Assembly (NCBI RefSeq): GCF_017163755.1
Contig: NZ_JAFIWC010000010.1
Location: 90,966 to 154,965 of the forward strand
Length of the DNA stretch: 64,000 bases
Source of the DNA: Xanthomonas sp.
Lineage (GTDB): Bacteria; Pseudomonadota; Gammaproteobacteria; Xanthomonadales; Xanthomonadaceae
Direction of reading: 5' to 3'
Part shown: positions 43,647-55,015 of the stretch, one piece after another
Layout: each line of letters starts with the position of its first letter
Position numbering within the stretch: position 1 is the first letter of the stretch
Translations under genes and position numbers: made by a program
Notes under the pieces: model-generated
The model's input: the letters and a program-made list of their open reading frames with translations, nothing else
What the model was told of the DNA's origin: nothing
The model's database searches: none

Positions 43647-44267
43647 ATGCGGCCGTTCGCCGCGTCGCCCCGCCCCCCCGCCTGTCCGCCCCTGCCCGCT
43701 GGAACCGCCTTGGACGAACCGCATCCCGCCGCCGACCCGATCGCCGTGACCCGCCTGTGGCTGGAGCGCGCGGTGATCGGGCTGAACCTGTGCCCGTTCG
43801 CCAAGGCGGTCCACGCCAAGGAACAGGTGCGCTACGTGCTCAGCGACGCGACCACGTCCGAGGCGCTGCTCGAGGAGCTGGCCGAGGAACTGCTGCTGCT
43901 GCGCGACACGCCCGCCGAGCGGATCGACACCACGCTGCTGATCCACCCGCAGGTGCTCGGCGATTTCCTGGACTACAACGATTTCCTGGAAAACGCCGAC
44001 GCGGTGGTCGAGGCGCTGGACCTGCAGGGCATCCTGCAGGTGGCCAGCTTCCACCCGCACTACCAGTTCGCCGGCACCGCCCCCGACGACATCGCCAACT
44101 ACACCAATCGCGCGCCCTACCCGATCCTGCACCTGCTGCGCGAGGACAGCGTCGAGCGCGCGGTGGCCGCGTTCCCGGACCCGGACGTGATCGTCGAGCG
44201 CAACGTGCAGACGCTGGAAAACCTGGGCCTGGAGGGCTGGAAGCGATTGTTCGAGGGCCGGGATTAG
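43647..44267 (+). CDS. DUF1415 family protein
   Basis: 206 residues. The conserved core starts at DPIAVTRLWLERAVIGLNLCPFAKAVHA (about 30-57) and includes DTTLLIHPQVLGDFLDYNDFLE and FHPHYQFAGT, matching the DUF1415 family of unknown function (a Cys and several His are conserved, so metal binding is possible). The first about 28 residues are Pro-rich and poorly conserved-looking; a TTG at 43710 may be the real start. The last codons (GRD) and the TAG stop lie inside the repeat beginning at 44256. Confidence 0.82.
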   Translation: MRPFAASPRPPACPPLPAGTALDEPHPAADPIAVTRLWLERAVIGLNLCPFAKAVHAKEQVRYVLSDATTSEALLEELAEELLLLRDTPAERIDTTLLIHPQVLGDFLDYNDFLENADAVVEALDLQGILQVASFHPHYQFAGTAPDDIANYTNRAPYPILHLLREDSVERAVAAFPDPDVIVERNVQTLENLGLEGWKRLFEGRD

Positions 44268-44360
44268 GGATTGGGGATTCGGGATTGGTAAAAGCGCGGT
44301 CGGTGCGATCTGGCAGCCCGTGCCGTTGCCATCCCGAATCCCTAATCCCTAATCCCGGCC
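44256..44360. repeat. GGGATTC-family inverted repeat, copy A
   Basis: Arms GGGATTAGGGATTGGGGATT (44261-44280, then GGGATTGG) and the inverse at 44331-44357 fold into a hairpin with a loop of about 45 nt (shared core AAAAGC...TCTGGCAGCCC). The repeat supplies the stop codon of the DUF1415 gene. Confidence 0.85.
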
Positions 44361-44410
44361 CCAAACGCCTGCGCCAGATCCGCCGCGTCCAGCGCCAGGC
44401 CGCCGATGCG
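44361..44410 (-). pseudogene. Remnant of the 3' end of the RsuA-type gene (duplicated)
   Basis: 44361-44393 matches 44521-44553 (near the 3' end of the intact gene) with two changes, and 44394-44410 matches 44587-44603 exactly. The 33 bp between these blocks in the gene are missing here, deleted between two copies of CCAGC. It is a truncated duplicate, not coding. Confidence 0.8.
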
Positions 44411-44420
44411 CGTGCTCGAG

Positions 44421-44520
44421 AGCCGGGATTGGTGATTGGGGATTCGGGATTGGTAAAAGCAAGCTTTGGTGCAATCTGGCAGCCCGCGCCGTTGCCAATC
44501 CCTAATCCCGAATCCCCGCC
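44421..44520. repeat. GGGATTC-family inverted repeat, copy B
   Basis: About 85 percent identical by eye to copy A over about 100 bp, including the loop (GGTAAAAGC, ATCTGGCAGCCCG). The inverse arm at 44495-44517 encodes the last residues (GAGIRD) and stop of the RsuA-type protein. Confidence 0.85.
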
Positions 44521-45215
44521 CCAAACACCTGCACCAGATCCGCCGCGTCCAGCACGCGCCATTGCCCTGCCGGCAGCTCGCCCAGCGCCAGGCCGCCGAT
44601 GCGGCTGCGGTGCAGCGCCTGCACGTGGTTGCCGACCGCGGCGAACATGCGCCGCACCTGGTGGTAGCGGCCTTCGTACAGGGTGACGCGCGCCTGGCGC
44701 GGGCCCAGCACCTCCATCTCCACCGGCAGCAGCGGCGTGGTTTCGGCCTCCAGCATCAGGGCGCCGCTGGCGAAGCGGGCCGCTTCGTCGCCGCGCAGGT
44801 CCTCGGCCAGCGTCGCCTCGTACACCTTGGCCAGATGCGATTTCGGCGAGACTATGCGGTGCAGCAGCGCGCCGTCGTCGGTCATCAGCAGCAGGCCGCT
44901 GGTGTCCCGGTCGAGCCGGCCCACGGTGGACAGCAGCGGCGAGCGCAGGCGGAAACGCGGCGGCAGCAGGTCGTAGACGATGCGGCCGGTGTCCTTGGTC
45001 GAGCAGGTGTAGCCGACCGGCTTGTGCAGCGCCAGGATCAGCCCGGGCGGCGGGTCCAGCGGCTGCCCGTCGACGCGGATGGTGTCGTGGCCGACCTGGT
45101 CGTCGGCGTACAGCACGTCGCCGGCGGCGTCGGTGATGCGGCCTTCGCGGAACATCATCGTCACCTGCTTGCGGCTGCCGTAGCCCAGGTTGGCCAGATG
45201 CTTGACCAGCTTCAT
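44502..45215 (-). CDS. rsuA: RsuA-family 16S rRNA pseudouridine synthase
   Basis: 237 residues. N-terminal S4-like RNA-binding part (MKLVKHLANLGYGSRKQVTMMF) and pseudouridine-synthase domain with the catalytic Asp in VGRLDRDTSGLLLMTDDG (about 98-115) and the Arg-rich YEGRYHQVRRMFAAVGNHV. RsuA converts U516 of 16S rRNA; RluE/RluF-type specificities cannot be excluded. The start overlaps the rsmC stop (ATGA), so the two rRNA modification genes are coupled. The C-terminal six residues are encoded by an intergenic repeat. Confidence 0.88.
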   Translation of the reverse strand: MKLVKHLANLGYGSRKQVTMMFREGRITDAAGDVLYADDQVGHDTIRVDGQPLDPPPGLILALHKPVGYTCSTKDTGRIVYDLLPPRFRLRSPLLSTVGRLDRDTSGLLLMTDDGALLHRIVSPKSHLAKVYEATLAEDLRGDEAARFASGALMLEAETTPLLPVEMEVLGPRQARVTLYEGRYHQVRRMFAAVGNHVQALHRSRIGGLALGELPAGQWRVLDAADLVQVFGAGIRD

Positions 45216-46285
45216 CGGCGTACCGTCGCCCGCGCGCGCACCGCCAGGATCAGCTTGAAGCCGTCGCGGGTGGCGACCACCTCGGTCTGGCCGAAGCTCG
45301 CGTCGAGCACCGCCTCGTATGGCAGGTGGCGGTTGGCCACCAGCCACAGGCGGCCGCCGGGCTTGAGCGCCTGCGCGGCCACGGCGATGAAGCGGCGGCC
45401 GATGTCCGGGCGCTCCATGCGCCCGGGCGCGTGGAACGGCGGATTGCTGACGATGAAGTCGTACTGCGCGGGCAGCCCGGCGGTGACGTCGTGCCAGTGA
45501 TAGCCCAGCGCCACCGTGGACGCCGCCTGCGCCAGGTTGCGCCGGGCCAGCGCCAGCGCGCGCGCGTCGGCCTCGAACAGGTCCAGCGCGGCGATCCTGG
45601 GGCAACGCGCGAGCAGTTCCGCCGACAGGTAGCCGTAGCCGGCGCCCAGGTCCGCGCCGGCGCCGGACAGGTCGGCCGGCAGGTGTTCGGCCAGCAGTGC
45701 CGAGGCCGGATCGATGCGGTCCCACGCGAACACGCCGGGCCGGCTGTGGAAGCGCCCGTCCAGGATCGGCCGCGGCGCGTCCAGCGCGGCCCAGCGCTGC
45801 AGCAGCGCCGCGTCGTGAGCGCCGTGCAGCGGCGCGGTCCAGTACACGCGGCAATGGTGCTTGGTCAGCTTGCCGCCGAGGCCGGCGAGCTGCTGCAGGT
45901 CGTCCTCGCCCGAACGCGCGCCCTCGTTGTTGGCCTGGCAGGCCACCACCACCCCGCCCGGCGCGGCCAGGGTCAGCGCACGGGCCAGCAACGCGCGCGC
46001 CTCCTCGCGCTGCCGCGGCGGCAGCACCAGCACCACGGCGTAGCCGCCGGCATCGTCGTGGTCGGCCGCGTCCTCGGCGCGCACCTGCCAGCCGGCCTGC
46101 TCCAGCGCCTCGGCGAAGGGGCGATAGCCCTGCTCGCACACCAGCTGCGCCGGCTGCGCGTGCTGGCGCAGCGGCCAGCCGTCGCGCGCGCGCAGGAACA
46201 GCACCTTGCCGTCGGGCCAGCGCAGCGCGCCTTGCGCGAACGGCAGGAACAGGGTTTCGAGCGGAGCGTCTTGCGGAGCCGGCAT
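45212..46285 (-). CDS. rsmC: 16S rRNA (guanine-N2)-methyltransferase, RsmC-like
   Basis: 357 residues. Two Rossmann-like halves as in RsmC; the C-terminal half binds S-adenosylmethionine (GADLGAGYGYLSAELLARCP, about 200-220) and carries the catalytic NPPFH motif (about 278-282). RsmC methylates G1207 of 16S rRNA. The N-terminal half (EGARSGEDDLQQLAGLGGKLTKHHCRVY) is the degenerate domain. First gene of a two-gene operon with the pseudouridine synthase. Confidence 0.88.
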   Translation of the reverse strand: MPAPQDAPLETLFLPFAQGALRWPDGKVLFLRARDGWPLRQHAQPAQLVCEQGYRPFAEALEQAGWQVRAEDAADHDDAGGYAVVLVLPPRQREEARALLARALTLAAPGGVVVACQANNEGARSGEDDLQQLAGLGGKLTKHHCRVYWTAPLHGAHDAALLQRWAALDAPRPILDGRFHSRPGVFAWDRIDPASALLAEHLPADLSGAGADLGAGYGYLSAELLARCPRIAALDLFEADARALALARRNLAQAASTVALGYHWHDVTAGLPAQYDFIVSNPPFHAPGRMERPDIGRRFIAVAAQALKPGGRLWLVANRHLPYEAVLDASFGQTEVVATRDGFKLILAVRARATVRR

Positions 46286-46429
46286 CGGGTCGGGATCGAT
46301 CGGAGTGGGACGCGCATTCTACCGGCACCCCGGCACCGGTCCGGTTTTTGCGCTTACGCAACGCATCATTGATGCGACGGCAACATGCGCGGTCCTAGGC
46401 TGCAAGTCACCCAACAGCGGAGAGGCATC

Positions 46430-46693
46430 ATGCGTGCAGTGTTCATCGGCGGTGTCGTAGACAACAGCGAAGTGGACCTCGAAGGCAACCAGCCGCCGCT
46501 GCACTACCCGGAAAACACCGGCACCGGCCGTCCCCGCTACCGTCTGCACCAGGTCGGCGAAGGCGACGACGGCACCATCGTCTACGCGGTCTACGGCGCG
46601 CCGGACCTGGCCGATGCCGAAATCCAGCGCGTGTTCAACGAACGCGGCTACGCGCGCCGCTTCGGCGTGGAGCCTGCGCCGGTCGAGCACTGA
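46430..46693 (+). CDS. Small conserved-looking hypothetical protein, 87 aa
   Basis: 87 residues, acidic, no signal or membrane segment. Start supported by GGAGAGG five bases before the ATG at 46430. The sequence (MRAVFIGGVVDNSEVDLEGN, PRYRLHQVGEGDDGTIVYAVYG, FNERGYARRFGVE) looks like a compact alpha/beta protein. I do not recognise a family. It is followed by one of the strongest terminators in the window, so it is a complete monocistronic unit. Confidence 0.75.
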   Translation: MRAVFIGGVVDNSEVDLEGNQPPLHYPENTGTGRPRYRLHQVGEGDDGTIVYAVYGAPDLADAEIQRVFNERGYARRFGVEPAPVEH

Positions 46694-46726
46694 GCCCTGA
46701 CCCAGGGGCCGCGCGACTCCCAAGGT

Positions 46727-46757
46727 GCAAAAGCCGGCCCATTAGGCCGGCTTTTGC
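46727..46757. terminator. Strong bidirectional-looking terminator
   Basis: 13-bp perfect stem (GCAAAAGCCGGCC, loop CATTA, GGCCGGCTTTTGC) 34 bp after the small gene. T runs occur on both strands. Confidence 0.9.
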
Positions 46758-47066
46758 TGTGCTTACCGCGCCGAGCGTGCGTAACCATGCCGGAGATCTC
46801 TGCCAGCGAGCGCGGCGTGTTCGACGCCGGGATCGGGCGTGGCGCGCCGCGCGTGCTGGACGGAGTCGATGCGCTGCCGATGCTGGGTGTCAGCGTCGCG
46901 GGCGCGACGCATGCTATGAGCCGTGGGCGTGGCCGAGCAGCGTGTAGCACTCATGACCGGCCGGCGCAGGTCGCGACAGGGGATGCCGCCGATCGCAACG
47001 CATCGCTGGCAGCCGGTCGCGCGCGACCGGCGAGCCTAGCCAGCGGCACGACCAGCCCAGCCGGGC
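46758..47066. other. 309-bp region without a supported gene
   Basis: Open frames here are short, Arg/Ala-rich and lack ribosome sites. No repeat or RNA structure stands out. Confidence 0.4.
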
Positions 47067-48401
<1,335 letters not shown>

Positions 48402-48475
48402 GCTGGGTGGGCGTCCAAGGAGCCTGGGGACCTGCGATGATGCCCAGCCGCGCCGCAGCAAGAGTGAAAGATGCG

Positions 48476-48799
48476 TCAAGACGCCTGGTCGCCGCGCGGA
48501 TCCTGGTCCCACGGCCGCGCCGGCAGCTGCCGCACGCTGCGGATCTCGTCCAGCCAGAGGTAGTGGTGCTCGGCGGGATCGTCCAGCCCGTCGATGCGCA
48601 CCAGCGCATTGCTGCCTTCCTGCTCGTTCTCGTCGCGGTACATCTGGATGCTCGGACGCATCGTCACCGTGCCCAGCACGGTGCTGCCGTCGTTGAGCTC
48701 GATGCGCACGTTGGACTGCTCCGGCAGCTGCAGGATCAGGCCTTCGATCGCCTGGATCTGCGCCTGGTCGGTATACACGTGCTTGGCATACTTGGTCAT
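48476..48799 (-). CDS. DUF3247-type Sm-like protein
   Basis: 107 residues. The central part ([52 protein letters not shown], shortened here) has the strand-loop pattern of Sm/LSm folds. It resembles the DUF3247 family, whose Xanthomonas campestris member was solved as an Sm-like variant (recalled, not checked). RNA binding is possible but unproven. A downstream partner is not evident; the gene lies between the sugar dehydrogenase and the hybrid kinase on the same strand. Confidence 0.72.
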   Translation of the reverse strand: MTKYAKHVYTDQAQIQAIEGLILQLPEQSNVRIELNDGSTVLGTVTMRPSIQMYRDENEQEGSNALVRIDGLDDPAEHHYLWLDEIRSVRQLPARPWDQDPRGDQAS

Positions 48800-48867
48800 C
48801 GCAAGGACTCCTGTGGAGGAGCCCTCACGCTAGCGCCGGCGGCGTGAGCCCGCAGGCAAGACCGCGG

Positions 48868-50868
48868 TCAACGCTGCCGCGCGAAACGTACCGCCGACAC
48901 CAGCTGCGCCACGCTGTACGGCTTGGCCAGGTGCTCCTGGAAGCCGGACTGCAGGGCGCGGCGGCGGTCGTCCTCGCGCGCCAGCGCGGTCACCGCCACC
49001 GCCGGCAGCTCCTGCGCGTCCAGGCCCATGTTCTCGCGGATGGTGCGGATCAGGCCGTAGCCGTCCATGCCCGGCATGCCGATGTCGGTCACCATCACGT
49101 CGATGCGCGCATGGCCGCCATCGTCCAACGCCGCCAGCGCCTCGCTGGCCGAGCCGGCGGCGATCACCTCGGCGCCCTGCTCCTCGAGCAGCCGCCGCAG
49201 GTAGTCGAGCATGTCCGGTTGGTCCTCCACCGCCAGCAGGCGCATGCCCTTGAGCGCATGCGCCTCCACCACCTGCTCGGCCATCGCGAACGCGCGCACT
49301 TCGCGCAGCGGGCGCTTGCCCGGTTCGGCCACGTGCAGCGGCAGGCGCACGCTGAACACCGCGCCGCAGCCGCGGCCCTCGCTGGCGGCGCTGACCTGGC
49401 CGCCGTGCATCTCCACCAGCTGCTGCACGATCGCCAGGCCCAGGCCGAGGCCGCCGTGCAGGCGCGTGGTGGTGCTGTCGGCCTGGCGGAAGCGTCCGAA
49501 CAGATGCGGCAGGAACTCGGCCGGGATGCCGTCGCCGGAATCGCGCACTTCCACGGTGACGTGCCCCCCGTCGGCGTCGAGGTCGATCGCGATCTCGATG
49601 TGGCCGTGCGCCGGAGTGAACTTGATCGCGTTGGACAGCAGGTTCCAGAACACCTGCTGCAAACGGGTGGCGTCGCCGAGCACCAGGCACGGACGCGGCG
49701 GCGGCAGCAGGGTCAGGGTCTGGTCCTTGCCCTCGGCGGCCGGCTCCTGCGCGCGCAGCGCCTCCTGCACCTGTTCGGTCAGGTCCAGGGTTTCCACTTC
49801 CAGCTGCACCTTGCCCAGCAGCATGCTGCTCAGGTCCAGCATGTCCGAGATCAGCCGTTGCTGCGCGCGCGCGCTGCTGGCGATCACCGACAGGCCCTTG
49901 CTGCTGGGATCGCCGGGCGGCAGGCGCTGCAGCAGCAGGTCGCTCCAGCCCAGGATCGTGGTCAGCGGGGTGCGCAGTTCGTGCGACAGCGTGGCCAGGA
50001 ACTCGTCCTTCAGCCGCGCCATGCTCTCGGCGGCGTTGCGCGCGCTGCGCTCGGCTTCCAGCAGCTGCTCGCGCGCCAGCTCGATGTCGCGGCGCTCGGT
50101 GACGTCGGGGCTGCTGCCGGCCAAGCCGATGAAATCGCCCTCGGCCGAGTAGCGCGGCACCGCGGTCATCTCGATCCAGCGCCATTGCCCGTCGTGGCGC
50201 CGCGCGCGCACCAGCGCGCGCAGGTTCTTCTGCTCGTCCAGCGCATTGCGCAGCTCGAACGCGAACACGCCCGCGTCCTCCGGATGCAGCACGTCGCCCC
50301 AGCCGGGATTGTCGCTGCCGGCGGCCAGGTCGATGCCGAAGAACTCGGCGTAGGCGGTGTTGGTGAAGCGCAGCTGGCCGGTGGCGTCGAGTACCCACAC
50401 CGGCATCGGCAGGCCTTCGGCTAGCGCGCTGAAACGCGCCTCGCTCTCGGCCAGCTCGCGTTCGATGCGCTTGCGCCCGGTGATGTCCATGAACTGGATC
50501 GCGACCTGGCGCAGTTCCGGCGCGCCGACCCGGAACGCATTGACCGCCCACCACCGGCCCAGCGCCTCGGCGTGATGCTCGAACTGCATCGAGCGCCCGC
50601 TCAGCGCCACCTCGCCGTATAGCTGGAACCAGTGCTCCTCGTGGGTGGGCGAGAGCTCGCGCATGCGCCGGCCGAGCACGTCGCGCAATCCCGAGGCGCG
50701 CTCGAACGCGGCGTTGATCTCCAGGAATACGTAGTCGACCGCGCGCCCGTGTTCGAACAGCACCTCCACGACGCAGAAACCCGAATCGATGTTGTCGAAG
50801 ATCTCGCGATAGTGCAGGTCCGACGCCCGCGTCAGCGGCGGCGAGGAAGGTTCGGTACTGACATGCAT
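48868..50868 (-). CDS. Hybrid sensor histidine kinase, PAS-PAS-HisKA-HATPase-REC
   Basis: 666 residues, no transmembrane segment, so a cytoplasmic sensor. Two PAS domains (about 20-130 and 142-262), HisKA with His296 in TLSHELRTPLTTILGW, HATPase with N box NLLSNAIKF (about 409-417), G1 VRDSGDGIP and G2 GGLGLGLAI, then a receiver domain (about 541-660) with phosphoacceptor Asp595 in VTDIGMPGMDG and Lys in LAKPYS. Phosphate probably moves His296 to Asp595 and onward to an Hpt protein or separate regulator not encoded nearby. Start: ATG at 50866-50868, although a more upstream ATG exists. Confidence 0.93.
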   Translation of the reverse strand: MHVSTEPSSPPLTRASDLHYREIFDNIDSGFCVVEVLFEHGRAVDYVFLEINAAFERASGLRDVLGRRMRELSPTHEEHWFQLYGEVALSGRSMQFEHHAEALGRWWAVNAFRVGAPELRQVAIQFMDITGRKRIERELAESEARFSALAEGLPMPVWVLDATGQLRFTNTAYAEFFGIDLAAGSDNPGWGDVLHPEDAGVFAFELRNALDEQKNLRALVRARRHDGQWRWIEMTAVPRYSAEGDFIGLAGSSPDVTERRDIELAREQLLEAERSARNAAESMARLKDEFLATLSHELRTPLTTILGWSDLLLQRLPPGDPSSKGLSVIASSARAQQRLISDMLDLSSMLLGKVQLEVETLDLTEQVQEALRAQEPAAEGKDQTLTLLPPPRPCLVLGDATRLQQVFWNLLSNAIKFTPAHGHIEIAIDLDADGGHVTVEVRDSGDGIPAEFLPHLFGRFRQADSTTTRLHGGLGLGLAIVQQLVEMHGGQVSAASEGRGCGAVFSVRLPLHVAEPGKRPLREVRAFAMAEQVVEAHALKGMRLLAVEDQPDMLDYLRRLLEEQGAEVIAAGSASEALAALDDGGHARIDVMVTDIGMPGMDGYGLIRTIRENMGLDAQELPAVAVTALAREDDRRRALQSGFQEHLAKPYSVAQLVSAVRFARQR

Positions 50869-51042
50869 AAGGCGGTTTGCTCGGAAGGCTGCCTGGGGCG
50901 AGGCGAGACGCCGCGTTGTCGGACCCGTCGGCGTGATGAGCCTGCCCAAGGCAGGATGGCGAGGCTGGAGACCGGCATCTTGTTAAGCCGTTCCGCCCGC
51001 GTCAAGCCGCGCGGCGGCCGCGCGCGCCTGCTGCAGCGCGAT

Positions 51043-51291
51043 TCACCAGAAAAAAGTGACTACCAGCACGATCCCCAGCAGCGAGGTCGCGATCCCCGCC
51101 ACCACCGCCCAGAACGTCAGCCGCGCGCGGTGCAGCGTCTGTTCTTCCAGCCATTGTTCGGCCTCCTGCCGCCACGACGACGGCGCCGGGTCGTCGAGCA
51201 TCTCGCGCACCCGCGCCACGCCCAGCCGCCGGCACTGCTGCCGGCAGTCCTCGGCGCTCGCGTATTCCTCTGGAGCCAGCACGTGCGCCAT
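51043..51291 (-). CDS. Small membrane-anchored hypothetical protein, 82 aa
   Basis: 82 residues. A charged N-terminal part (EEYASAEDCRQQCRRLGVARVREMLDDP) is followed by a single C-terminal transmembrane helix (about 57-80, RLTFWAVVAGIATSLLGIVLVVTFFW), a tail-anchored layout. Two Cys in the cytoplasmic part (DCRQQC). Unknown family. It is 12 bp downstream of the next gene on the same strand and may be translated with it. Confidence 0.6.
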   Translation of the reverse strand: MAHVLAPEEYASAEDCRQQCRRLGVARVREMLDDPAPSSWRQEAEQWLEEQTLHRARLTFWAVVAGIATSLLGIVLVVTFFW

Positions 51292-51303
51292 GCGAAGAGC
51301 CTC

Positions 51304-51774
51304 CTAGCCGAGGGTGAAACGCGGGATGTCGCGGGTCAGTTCGTGCTCCACCGCCATCCGCGCCAGTCGGTTGTAGTTGGCGCGCGGGCCGGCGCCGCGC
51401 CCGGTGATCAGGCCGAGGTACTCGGTGCCGCTCCACACCCGCGCCTTCCACTCCACGCCGCTTTCGGCCAGCACCAGCGTCAGCGAATAGCGGAACGACT
51501 GCCCTTGCGGATTGCGGAACGCGTAGATCGGCGGGAACTGCACCGCGACGTCCGACTGTTCGCCGAGCGCGGCCAGATAGCGCCGCAGCTCCTGGCGCAC
51601 GTCCTCGCCCGGACGCAGCTTCAGGTGCCGCGCCGCGCTGTCCAGGTCGGCCTGCTGATCGACAAAGCTGGCCGCGCCGCTGGCCGGGCTGTGCCCGTTC
51701 TGCTTGGCCCAGTCGATGAACTGCAGGCGCACATCCGACTGCGCGTGCGCATGGTGATACAGCGGCATCTTCAT
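51304..51774 (-). CDS. Hypothetical protein, 156 aa
   Basis: 156 residues, no signal peptide. Start chosen at ATG 51772-51774 behind GGGGGA; the frame extends upstream through a low-quality Arg-rich stretch. Residues about 85-130 (VAVQFPPIYAFRNPQGQSFRYSLTLVLAESGVEWKARVWSGTEYLGLI, shortened here) look like a beta-sheet domain. I do not recognise the family. Paired with the small membrane protein downstream. Confidence 0.6.
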   Translation of the reverse strand: MKMPLYHHAHAQSDVRLQFIDWAKQNGHSPASGAASFVDQQADLDSAARHLKLRPGEDVRQELRRYLAALGEQSDVAVQFPPIYAFRNPQGQSFRYSLTLVLAESGVEWKARVWSGTEYLGLITGRGAGPRANYNRLARMAVEHELTRDIPRFTLG

Positions 51775-51968
51775 TTGGTCCCCCGGTGCTGTGACAGCCT
51801 GCATCCTGGCGCGTGGGCCGTGAAGCACGCGGCGAGGCGGCGTGAACCGCCCGTCACACGGGCGATGGCTGAATCGTTGCAAACGGCCGCCGCCGCCGGC
51901 GCGCACGCGATTGCGGGCGCGTGCCGACAGGCACACACTGGTGGACCCATCCACTGCGGAGATCTGCC

Positions 51969-52538
51969 ATGAAGATCCGATATGCCTGGACGGCGCTGGC
52001 CCTGGCCTGCCTGCTGGCCGGCGGCGCCTCCGCGGCGACCCGCACCGTCACCGATCCGGCCGCCGCGCGCAGCGTGGAAGGCGACGGGCCGGTGCAGGTG
52101 CGCTGGACCGATCCGTCCAAGTTCACCGAGCTGCGCCACAGCCGCAACCGCTGGGAAGCCGAGCGCGGCGACTGGGTACGGCAGATCGCCGAGTACCTGC
52201 AGACCCGCGCCGCCAAGCAGCTGGCGCCCGGCCAGCGGCTGGAGATCGAGCTGACCGACATCAAGCGCGCCGGCGACTACGAGCCGTGGCACGGCACCCA
52301 ATGGGACGACGTGCGGGTGATGCGCGACATCTACCCGCCGCTGATCAGCTTCAACTTCACCCTGTACGGCGCCGATGGCCAGGTGCTGGACCAGGGCGAG
52401 CGCAAGCTGCGCGACAGCAGCTACCTGCTCAACAGCTCGGTGGGCTTGAGCACCGATCCGCTGCGCTACGAGAAGCGCATGCTCGACGACTGGTTGCGCC
52501 GCCAGTTCCGCGAAGGCCGCGACGTGGCCGAACGCTGA
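51969..52538 (+). CDS. DUF3016 exported protein
   Basis: 189 residues with a signal peptide (MKIRYAWTALALACLLAGGASA, cleaved near residue 22). The mature part matches DUF3016 (VQVRWTDPSKFTELRHSRNRW, LEIELTDIKRAGDYEPWHG, ...VRVMRDIYPPLISFNFTLY). Function unknown; periplasmic or secreted. The ATG at 51969 has a GATCTGCC leader without strong ribosome complementarity. Confidence 0.83.
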   Translation: MKIRYAWTALALACLLAGGASAATRTVTDPAAARSVEGDGPVQVRWTDPSKFTELRHSRNRWEAERGDWVRQIAEYLQTRAAKQLAPGQRLEIELTDIKRAGDYEPWHGTQWDDVRVMRDIYPPLISFNFTLYGADGQVLDQGERKLRDSSYLLNSSVGLSTDPLRYEKRMLDDWLRRQFREGRDVAER

Positions 52539-52627
52539 GGCCAACTCAGCGGCGCGCGGCCGCCGTGCCCGAGGGTGCGGCGGCGAACGCGCCGCAGGCG
52601 GCCGGCGCGCACGAAGGCCTTCCGGAC

Positions 52628-53679
<1,052 letters not shown>

Positions 53680-53701
<22 letters not shown>

Positions 53702-54987
53702 GAGGTCGGCTCTGCGGTCAGCGCCGTGGCGCTGCGCGAATAACGGGAGATGTCCAGGCCCTCGCCGCTGATCTGCGGCTGGCGCGAGACGATGACGTCG
53801 GCCAGATAGCGGCCGGAGCCGCAGGCCATGGTCCAGCCCAGCGTGCCGTGGCCGGTGTTGAGGAACAGGTTGCGGTAGCCGGTGGCGCCGACCACCGGCG
53901 TGCCGTCGGGGGTGGCCGGGCGCAGCCCGGTCCAGAATTCGGCCGCGGCCAGGTCGCCGCCGCGCGGGTACAGGTCGTTCACCACTTTTTCCAGCGTGGC
54001 GCGGCGCCGCGCCGGGCGCGACAGGTCGAAGCCGGCCAGTTCGGCCATGCCACCGACGCGGATGCGGTCGTCGAAGCGGGTGATCGCCACTTTGTAGGTT
54101 TCGTCCAGGATCGTGGAGGTCGGGGCCTGCGCCGCGTCGCGGATCGGCAGCGTCAGCGAATAGCCCTTCAGCGGATACACCGGCAGACGCAGGCCCAGCG
54201 GCGCGAGCAGCTGCGGAGAATAACTTCCCAGCGCGACCACGTAACGGTCGGCGCGCTCGATGCGACCGCCGATGCGCACGCCGCCGATGCGGTCGCCGTC
54301 GCCGACCAGGCCGTCGATCGTCTCGCCGTAGCGGAACTGCACGCCGGCCACGGCGGCCAGCGCCGCCAGGCGCTGGGTGAACAGCCGGCAGTCGCCGGTC
54401 TGGTCGTTGGGCAGGCGCAGCGCGCCGACCAGGGTGGCCGGCGCGGCGGCCAGCGCCGGCTCCACGCGCGCGATGCCGTCCCGGTCCAGCAGTTCGTACG
54501 GCACGCCGTACTGCTGCAGCACCTCGATGTCCTTGGCCGCGCCGTCCAGCTGCGCCTGGGTGCGGAACAGCTGGGTGGTGCCGAGTTGGCGGCCCTCGTA
54601 GGCGATGCCGGTGTCGGCGCGCAGCTGATCCAGGCAGTCGCGGCTGTATTCGGACAGCCGCACCATGCGCGCCTTGTTCACCGCGTAGCGCTCGGCGGTG
54701 CAGTTGCGCAGCATCTGCAGCAGCCAGCGGTACTGGGCCAGGTCCAGGGTGGGCGAGATCGCCAGCGGCGCATGGCGCTGGAACAGCCACTTCAGCGCCT
54801 TCAGCGGCACCCCGGGCGCCGCCCACGGCGAAGCGTAGCCGGGCGACACCTGGCCGGCGTTGGCGTAGCTGGTCTCCAGGCCCGGGCCGGGCTGACGGTC
54901 GACCACCGTCACCTCGCAGCCGGACTGGGCCAGGTACCACGCCGTCGTCGTGCCGATCACACCGCTGCCGAGAACCAGAACCCGCAT
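53680..54987 (-). CDS. dadA: D-amino-acid dehydrogenase small subunit
   Basis: 435 residues. N-terminal FAD-binding motif [19 protein letters not shown] (about 4-22), then DadA features: [22 protein letters not shown], and near the C-terminus [14 protein letters not shown] and [21 protein letters not shown]. It oxidises D-alanine and other D-amino acids to 2-oxo acids and feeds electrons to the quinone pool at the inner membrane. The start ATG at 54985-54987 opens the FAD motif; the upstream continuation covers the operator. Overlaps the racemase gene and is divergent from the Lrp-type regulator. Confidence 0.95.
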
Positions 54988-55015
54988 CGCTCGCCTCCAC
55001 CGGATCAATCCCTGG

